Source: Nymphaea colorata
Lineage: Eukaryota; Streptophyta; Magnoliopsida; Nymphaeales; Nymphaeaceae
DNA: 64,000 nt
Direction of reading: 5' to 3'
Assembly: GCF_008831285.2 (NCBI RefSeq)
Contig: NC_045145.1
Location: forward strand, 12,028,802-12,092,801
The notes beneath the pieces are model-generated. The model was not told the origin of the DNA. It saw only the letters and a list, made by a program, of their open reading frames with translations, and did not search any database. Position numbers and translations under genes: made by a program. Positions 57,377 to 64,000 of this stretch are shown here, piece after piece (the stretch's first letter is position 1; every line of letters starts with the position of its first letter).

Positions 57377-59040
57377 TTGCTTTGTCGTGCTGCGGTCAGT
57401 TTTCTTTGCTCGCCTGAGGGGGCCCATCAGGCTTTGGCATTGTCATTCAGTTGGCAGTCTACTATCTTCAGTTGTGTCTTCACCGGCTCGCTTCAGCTGC
57501 AAGATGCTCGCGGCCTACTCCAAGCTTTCCTCCCTCCTACGCGTTGTCGGTTTCTCCTCTTGCAGATGGGTGACTGTTCTTTGCGACCGAGGCAGCCCAA
57601 GGTGGTCTCCGTTGGTAGGCCGACCCCCTCGCCTTGGTGTGTTCCCTCTTCCTGTCGTGCTTCCAGGTTTCGTCACCTTCTTCGGTCTGTCGCCTCTATC
57701 CGCGTCAGATGGGGCCAGTGGTGGTGTCAGAGGTGTGCTACCTTGAACGGTCGTCGTGCCGTTGCGTGTTCTCGATGTCGCTTTCTTGCTTGTCAGAATG
57801 ATCTGCATCTTTTTGGTCGGCGACATGGCTTTGTAGCGGTTGCTTCCTCCTTTTGGGTCCAAGTTCCTGTGCCAGCTGCTCCTCTGTCACCTTCTTCAGA
57901 TGCTAGCTCTATTTTTTTTTGGCTCTATCAGACTTCCTTGGCCTGGGCCTGCTTTTCCTGGCACACGGGGTCCGCTTTTCTCGGTAGAGGTCCCGCAGGT
58001 CTTCAGCCCAGGTGGTCTGTCACATCAGGGTTCTTCCCTTGCCGCGCTCCCGCTGTCACTGCTCCCGCCCTTGCTTCCTTCACCACTGGAGCCAGCCTCA
58101 CCTTCTCTGTAGAGTCCTGCCTACTCTCTGCCACGCTCCCCTGAAGTACCTTGCTCGCCCCTTCCTTTCTCTTCTTTACGGGCTGGAGGTTCGCGCGCGT
58201 CCACCTCGGGTTGCCCTGATACAGCGCTGCTCGCTGCTCAGGCTGATCTTGGCCGCATCCGGTCCTATGCACCGTCACAGCCGGCTACCCGCCCGTTTGC
58301 AGGGGGTCGTTCCCCTGAGGTTGCTGTTGTTGCTCGCCCTTTTTCTACTGCGACCTCTGTTGCCTTCACCTTTAGTGTTCCCTCACCCCTAGCCAGCCCA
58401 TCCTACTCTGTTGCATGTTCCTTGCTCTTTACGCTGGTTACCGGCCTCCCTCTACCCCCTCTACCTCCTAGGACCCCCACATTCGCTCACCTACTCAGAC
58501 TTCCTTATATTTTCTTTGGTTGTAGCTTTACCACCGCCTTGCCTTGCCTGCACGTACTGCTCTTTGGACTCAGTCGCGGCTGTCCTCGCAACCCCGCCTG
58601 CATACCTCTCCCCGATGTTAGCCCTGCCCTCCCCCACTTCCCTTATGTTGACACTTCTTCCCCCGCCCTGCGTTCTGACTCTTTGTCCACTACTTTCCCC
58701 CCATCCTCGCCTCTCTCTCCTGCTCAGTTGCCTGGTCCCACCACCGGACCTGCTGTTAGTCCCCTCTTGCCCGATGGGTTGCCACCCGTCTCCCCCTTGT
58801 TAGATGTTGAACTAGGCATCTCCCTTCTGGATGCGCTTGCCGCTCTTAAGGTCTCTCTCCCGCAGGAACAACTTGATATCATACGTTCTTCTTTTGTTGT
58901 CGCTGTTGCGCCGGTCTCCCATCCCAACCTCGCTAGGTTGCGGAGGGAATTGCGTAGGATTGGGGCTTCCGCAACCTCCATCCTCCCCCCCCCCCCGGTG
59001 CGGCTAGGACAACTAGGCGTACGTCGCTTCACGTGGTTTC
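57377..59040 (+). pseudogene. LINE ORF1-like and linker region, degenerate
   Basis: Several overlapping plus frames (57,377-58,144; 58,422-59,096) are Pro/Ser/Leu-rich. A Cys-rich patch (CQRC ... CSRC ... C near 57,738-57,800) could be a broken zinc knuckle of LINE ORF1, and the stretch LLDALAALKVSLPQEQLD (about 58,825-58,880) has the look of real coding. No single open ORF1 remains. Called from position upstream of the endonuclease. Confidence 0.5.
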
Positions 59041-61593
59041 CCCATGAGGGTTGCGTGCTGAAATGTGCGGGGCCTGAGTGCCCCTTATCGGTGTAGATAT
59101 CTCTCTTCTTGGGTCCGTCAACATGGACCTTCTGTGCTTATCGTGGTTGAGACTAAGTTGTTGGTGATCTCTCATTCTTGTGTTCATACGTTGTTGCGTC
59201 AACCGTCCTTTGGGTTCTTGCCTGCTAATGGGGCCGTTGACGGCATCCTACTGGCTTGGTCTCCGCCTCTTATAGGAGAGGTTGTGCATGTTGGTAGGTA
59301 CTCTATCTCAGCATCTCTCAGTGGTGTCTGGCCCAATGGTTCGGTCTTAGTTACTACGGTCTATGGCCCTTACATTGGGGCTTTGCGGGACCAGCTGTGG
59401 GCTGAGCTGCATCATGTTCGTCAGCTTGCTCCTTTGCCTTGGCTTTTGGCAGGAGACTTCAATTGTTTGCTTAGCCCTACTGATTCTTCCTCCTCAATCA
59501 CTTCTGGTCCGTCCATGGCTGCTTTCCGCTCATTCGTTGAAGAGTTTGGTCTTTTTAACGTGCTTCTGAATAATGGTGAGTTTACTTGGTCCAACAATAG
59601 GAATCCTCCCATTTTTCGTAGGTTGGACCGTGTCTTCCTCTCGCCCGAGCTGTTCTCTGTTTTTCCTTCGTCCTCTTTGGTTCTCGGACCGAGGCACTTG
59701 TCTGATCATGCTCTGTTGCTTCTTTCCCTTCTTTGGGGTAGGGCTGGTACCGGGCGCGCCAGGTTCCGTTTTGAGCTTTGGTGGCAACGTGATGAGTCTT
59801 TTGTGGCTGTCGTCTCTAAATGGTGGGCTCGCATCATCAATGGCAGGTGGGCTGCTTTTAGACTCTCGCGAAAGTTACACTCCATCAGAAAGGAGGTTTT
59901 TGTCTGGAAACGCATTTTTTGGAGTGATAAATTTTCTGAAGTGACCGTTTGGGATGAGGAGATCATGTCCATTCAGTCATCTGACAATATTTCTGTGGAT
60001 CAGTCTTCCCGTCTCCTTTGTCTCCAGTATCTTGCTTAGGAGTGGAGGGTTAGGGAGTCCATCCATTGGCAACAGCGGTCTAGGTTGGGTTGGCTTTCGT
60101 ATGGAGACCAGAATTCTAGATTCTTCCACTTGGCCGCCTCTCATAGGCGCCGCCAGACGTTGCTCCAGTCCATGATTATCGGGCACAGGGTTTTTCTTGA
60201 TGATAACATTCTCCCAGCTTTGACTGCTCATTTTCGAGAGTTCTACTCTAAGCCTCTTCGCTTTCATGCCCCGTTGCCGGACTTTCACCTCTCGTCCCTC
60301 TCCGTCTCGTGTGCGATCTCTCTTGAGCGGCCCTTTCTGCACCAAGAGATCAAAAGCGCTGTCTGGGCCCTTGGCGCTGGTAAGGCGCCCGACATTGATG
60401 GTTTTCCTATTAAATTTTTTCGCACCTTTTGGGAGGCTTGTAGCACTGATGTGTTTGAGTTTTGTAATGAGTTCGCCTCCAACTCCATCTTTCTTAAAGA
60501 ATTTAATCGAGCCACCTACGTCTTGGTGCCTAAGCGTCATAACCCTACAGACGTCTCTCACTTTCGCCCGATCTCCATCTTAGGCACACCTTATAAGATT
60601 ATTGCTAAGTTGCTTTCCTTACGGCTTGCGCCTATTTTGTCTTCCATCATTAACCCATTCCAGGTTGCTTTCATCAAGGGTCGACGTTTGCATGATGCGG
60701 TTGTCCTCGCCAATGAGGTTGTTCACTCCCTATACTGTCTGCGTCTTCCTTCCTTCATCCTTAAGTTGGACATCGCTAAAGATTTTGATTCGGTTAGTTG
60801 GGAGTTCCTTTCTGATCTCCTTACCCGTCTTGCTTTTGGTCCGTCGTTTAGACAGTGGATCCTTTCGCTTGTCATTGGAGCCCAGCTTGCGGTCTCCTTC
60901 AATGGGTTGTGTGGTGGTTTCTTTTGTCTCGGTCGCGGCCTTCGTCAAGGTTGTCTGTTATCTCCTTTGCTTTTCAACTTGGTTGCCGAGTGCTTTTCTG
61001 CTTTATTTCATCATGCTGCGGTCGTTGGTTTCCTCACACCGCATTCACTCCCCCACTTGCAGACTTTCTCCATCCTTCAATATGTTGACGACTTTCTCTT
61101 GTTTGGCACTGCTTCTCGCCAACAGATTGTGAGAACTTGGCTCATCCTTCGGGTTTTTGAGCTCATCTCGGGTCTTTCTATTAATTCTTCTAAGTGTCAC
61201 CTTTCCCTCATCCACGCGGATCCGGCTGTGTGGAAGCTTGCTTTGGGTGTAAGGCTGCTGGCCTGCCTACGGAATATTTAGGTCTTTAGATTACGTTGTC
61301 ACCTCCTGCACCCTTCTTTTGGGATGGAGTGGAGCAGAAACTTGCTAATCGCCTTTAGTGTTGGCAAGGCAAACTGCTTTCTCTCCCAGGTCGTATTACT
61401 CTTGCTAAACACTGCCTCGCGTCTATCCCCCTCCATGCTCTGGCGGTCTTTCGACCTCCTGTGGCTGTTCTGAATCGGTTTGACAGAATCATTCGTAATT
61501 TTATCTGAGATGGTGATCGGCCTTCAGATCGTCTTGCGCGCTGGGATATGGTTGTCTTTCTGCGTCTTCTTGGGGGTGCTGGTGTTACCAACC
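59041..61593 (+). pseudogene. LINE ORF2: endonuclease and reverse transcriptase, decayed
   Basis: Apurinic-type endonuclease at 59,065-60,039: RGLSAP, VVETK (catalytic Glu), VYGP, LLAGDFNC, RRLDRVF and the terminal LSDHALL. TAG at 60,037 breaks the frame, which resumes unchanged at 60,085: GDQNSRFFH, APDIDGFPIKFF, FRPISILGTPYKI, KLDIAKDFDSV, the RQGCLLSPLLFN motif, and active site YVDD at 61,081-61,092. After 61,281 the frame shifts and goes on with PPAPFFWDGVEQKLA, GRITLAKHCLASIP and FRPPVAVLNRFDRIIRNFI, with stops near 61,290, 61,357 and 61,506. Typical plant L1 polymerases have F/YADD at the active site, so Val is unusual but allowed. ORF2 makes the nick and copies the RNA at the target (target-primed reverse transcription). 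Confidence 0.92.
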
Positions 61594-61681
61594 TGTAATC
61601 ACCCCAAATTTTTCTGAAAGACTATGATGTTTTATCCAAGTGCGAAATTCAAATTTAAGCACAAGATTTCCAAAATACAAC

Positions 61682-61860
61682 TTTCAGATCCAAATTAAAT
61701 CCAAAATACTACTCTTAGATCCAAATTAAATCCAAAAGACTACTTTCAGTTCCAAATTAAATCCAAAATACTACTCTCAGATCCAAATTAAATCCAAAAT
61801 AGAACTTTCAGATCCAAATTAAATCCAAAATACTACTTTTAGATCCAAAACCCAAGTTTA
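61682..61860 (+). repeat. about 31 bp tandem array in the LTR U3 (about five copies)
   Basis: Unit AGATCCAAATTAAATCCAAA plus ATACTACTCTT-type spacer, repeated with few changes. The other two copies of the LTR family have only one or two units here. Confidence 0.9.
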
Positions 61861-61889
61861 GATCCAAATCAATCATTTAAGACTAATTT

Positions 61890-62160
61890 GCCATTCCTTT
61901 TGACCAAAAACCTCCTTTTAGAGGGTGATTTTAGTCTTTTTGGGCAAACAAGACCGATTTGCCCCTCCTTTTGACCAAAAAGCTTCTTTTAGAGGGTGAT
62001 TTTAGTCTTTTTTAAACAAGACCGATTTGCCCCTCCTTTTGACCAAAAACCATCCTTTTAGAAGGTAATTTTAGTCTTTTTGGGTGGACAAGACCCATTT
62101 GCCTTTTCTTTTGGCAAAAAAAAATCTCCTTTTGGAGGGTGATTTTAGTATTTTTAGGTC
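61890..62160 (+). repeat. about 65-70 bp tandem array in the LTR U3 (four copies)
   Basis: Units carry TTTGACCAAAAACCTCCTTT, then AGAGGGTGATTTTAGTCTTT and AAGACCGATTTGCC, just upstream of the TATA box. Spacing and position suggest duplicated enhancer-like segments. Confidence 0.88.
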
Positions 62161-62539
62161 AAAAAATTCAAATTTTGGGTTTTGGCTCCAAAATCCTCTA
62201 TAAATACCCCCCCATATCCTCCCTCTTGGGCAAGATTGGTCCTTGGGAGAAACTCTAGTGTATTCTCACTTGACGACTTAGTGTTTCCCTTGAGCTCTCT
62301 CTCTCTCTCCCTCTTCCTCTTCTCCAACTTAGAGCAAGCACTTTTGGAGCTTCATTTAAAAGGGGATCTTCAAGTGAAGGTGTTCATTTTCCTTATGTCA
62401 TTTCCTATTAGAGGTATGTAATCTTCATCCCTCTCATTTCTCTCTTCTTTCTTTTCATTAATGTTCTTATTATTATGTTATTTCTTTTTCTTAAACATAG
62501 TCTTGTTGTTGTTTTCATTTTCTCTTCTCATCTTCATCT

Positions 62540-62790
62540 CCCTATGGCCAAAGGAGATAGCACTCAACCTCTTTTTAGAGACAAGAGGCTATACTCAAAG
62601 TGCACTGGGAGTATGGAAAGATGAGATGAACTTTCATTTTAATCATGTTCTTTCTTTTCATGAATACATTCTTATTGTTCTTTTGTTTCCTCTCTTCCTC
62701 ATTTCTCCATGGCCAAAAGAGATAGCTCTCAATCTCTATTTTAGAGTCAAGAGGCTATACTCAAGTGCACCGGGAACATGAGAAGATGAG
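62540..62790 (+). repeat. imperfect tandem duplication in the long LTR
   Basis: ATGGCCAAAGGAGATAGCAC...AAGAGGCTATACTCAA and then GAGATGA is repeated 160-170 bp later with about 10% changes, downstream of the TATA box. The 106 codon frame over it is not taken as a gene. Confidence 0.8.
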
Positions 62791-62799
62791 GTAATATAA

Positions 62800-64000
62800 C
62801 AATTCATAGTTACATCATGTCTTCCCTCCTAATTGAACTTTGCTTTTTCCATCATTCTCTTTCTTTCTTTCATTCCTTGAATGTTATCTATAAATTATGC
62901 ACGCATGGTTGCTTGGTTCTTTACTTACATGTGAATGTATGGCGGGAATGAGAGTATGGTTTGGAGACTCTTTATTTTCATATTAATTTTTGAGGTTGGG
63001 ACTTGTCCAACCCGGGATAAACCCTCACGAAAATGTACATATTAATATGCATTTTCATGTCATTTTGCACTAGTTTCCTTCTTAATCATCACATTAGGAA
63101 CCCTAACGAGTGCCTCGTTATGTTGCTTGTTTTCTTTCATACCCGACGGTGGAAGAAATATATCTCTTACAACAAACTAAATAATAATATTCTATGCTTA
63201 TATAAATCATATTTTCCAAAACATTTTCAAAAAGAACCTTCTAACATGGCCTTAGGGACTTAGCTTAGACTTTTGCATGAGTCCAAGCTCCCCTCCGGCC
63301 CACATTAAATTTGAAGTTGGTAATTTTAAGTTGTTCCTTGATTTTTCTAATCTTGTGAAGGTATGGATGTATACACATGTTATATACATTTATGCCAACA
63401 TGATGACCCCCATATTTCTCTCTTTATGCTTTCACTTTCTATTTTATAAATTTTCATATGTGCATGAATACGTATGTACATGTGCTCCATCTCCTCTCTT
63501 TCAAATATTTATTCCTCTTTTCAAGACAAATATCTTCTCTTATAACATTTCTCATACCCATATATGCGTATGATATTTTTTTTTTCCTCTAAAATCTCTA
63601 TTTTTCTTCGAATCAATACATCTTTTTCTCTTAAAATTTTATATATATATATGTGTATATGTGATGGTATGTACACATGTATGCATGTCTTTCTTTATAT
63701 CTCTCTTTCCTTTCATAAGAGTGTTTTATCTCTTGTATTCTTTTTAACATTCTCATCTCATGAACTTTCTATTTACCAACTTGAATAAGACCACAAACCA
63801 AGTAATGACCCAATATTGGAATCATGCTTGATGGTTTACAATCTCTATCCCTTTTCAAAAACTTTTCCTTCTTATATACAATAATTATAATAACGAAATC
63901 TTAGATGTATGTTGTGGTAGGAATGACATTAGATGAATGTTGTGGTAGGAATGTTTTACATTTTTTTCAATCATATAGGGTAAATGCATCCATGCATTCT
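62800..64000. other. rest of the long LTR, no genes
   Basis: AT-rich LTR body matching the solo LTR at 63,060-63,640. A short TA/TG microsatellite lies at 63,641-63,662, and a 24 bp near-tandem (ATGTATGTTGTGGTAGGAATG-like) at 63,905-63,952. No coding. Confidence 0.6.

Larger units (their letters stand above)
57131..61593 (+). mobile_element. L1-type LINE (non-LTR retrotransposon), decayed, 3' part cut off
   Basis: GC-rich against its surroundings. Endonuclease and reverse transcriptase are in L1 order on the plus strand, with a low-complexity ORF1-like region upstream. Interrupted at 61,594 by a long LTR; the remaining 3' end and poly-A tail would lie beyond that LTR, off the window. The 5' limit is approximate. 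Confidence 0.9.
61594..64000 (+). repeat. long LTR inserted in the LINE, runs off the window
   Basis: Begins TGTAATCACCCCAAATTTTT; the 5 bp before it is CAACC. It matches the solo LTR at 48,591 in order: start, the TTTGGCTCCAAAA..CCT before the TATA box, the CTTGGGCA..AGAAACTCTAGT start-site region, the CCCGACGGTGGAAGAAA block (63,151) and the CTTAGGGACTTAGCTTAGA block (63,253). Between them it has about 760 bp (62,280-63,060) that the solo LTR lacks. TATAAATA at 62,199-62,206 is a good promoter box. The solo copy's last 150 bases have no match here yet, so the LTR end is beyond 64,000. Confidence 0.88.

Noticed and set aside
1-64000. CRISPR arrays, tRNA or rRNA genes, bacterial-type operons
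   Set aside because: None seen; repeats are microsatellite, tandem-duplication or LTR type, and the only tRNA-like text is primer binding sites.

Overview
The window looks like a nuclear segment of a flowering-plant genome. It has a plant-type TRIP4/ASC-1 homologue with a 2.2 kb intron, an intronless E-class PPR gene of the land-plant PLS type, at least seven Ty1/copia copies primed by initiator tRNA-Met, PIF/Harbinger-like TIR elements with TWA target duplications, an L1-type LINE, and long AT-rich stretches with TA microsatellites. I could not place it below angiosperm level. There are only two credible host genes, both on the minus strand; almost everything else is nested, decayed transposons.

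Layout. 1-10.6 kb: three consecutive copia copies. A lies inside the integrase of its relative B, and the tail of B is fused to the gag of C. 10.6-12.6 kb: non-coding, with a hairpin cluster and a minus-strand coding-like block. 12.6-17.2 kb: copia D, complete with both LTRs. 17.2-19.4 kb (minus): a calmodulin pseudogene, an LTR with a primer-site-like motif on its inner side, and a roughly 365 bp RNase H/PPT/LTR-edge unit repeated three times. 19.7-22.7 kb (minus): exons 1 and 2 of TRIP4. 23.6-25.8 kb: Harbinger-like element carrying a DPH2-like gene fragment. 26.1-33.3 kb: copia E, with a 221 bp duplication over its LTR/primer site, a reversed long-LTR fragment, and a 3.9 kb Harbinger-like element sitting exactly in its reverse transcriptase. 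33.3-45.1 kb: gene-poor, AT-rich, with remnants of long LTRs, an orphan TIR end, a GC-rich island and a perfect 98 bp palindrome. 45.1-51.4 kb: copia F with perfect target duplications, holding a 1.54 kb solo LTR inserted at the YVDD active-site codons; F itself abuts the 3' end of copia G (to 52.2 kb). 54.6-56.5 kb (minus): PPR gene. 57.1-61.6 kb: LINE, interrupted at 61,594 by a long LTR of the same family as the solo LTR, running off the window.

How it fits together. None of the copia copies has an open gag-pol. Stops at glutamine and tryptophan positions are common, as expected from C-to-T decay of methylated DNA. The two host genes are independent of each other. I do not see an operon-like or otherwise new functional system. 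The most distinctive content is structural: insertion-within-insertion histories that can be read to the base, host-gene capture (calmodulin, DPH2), tandem amplification at LTR edges, and large palindromes.
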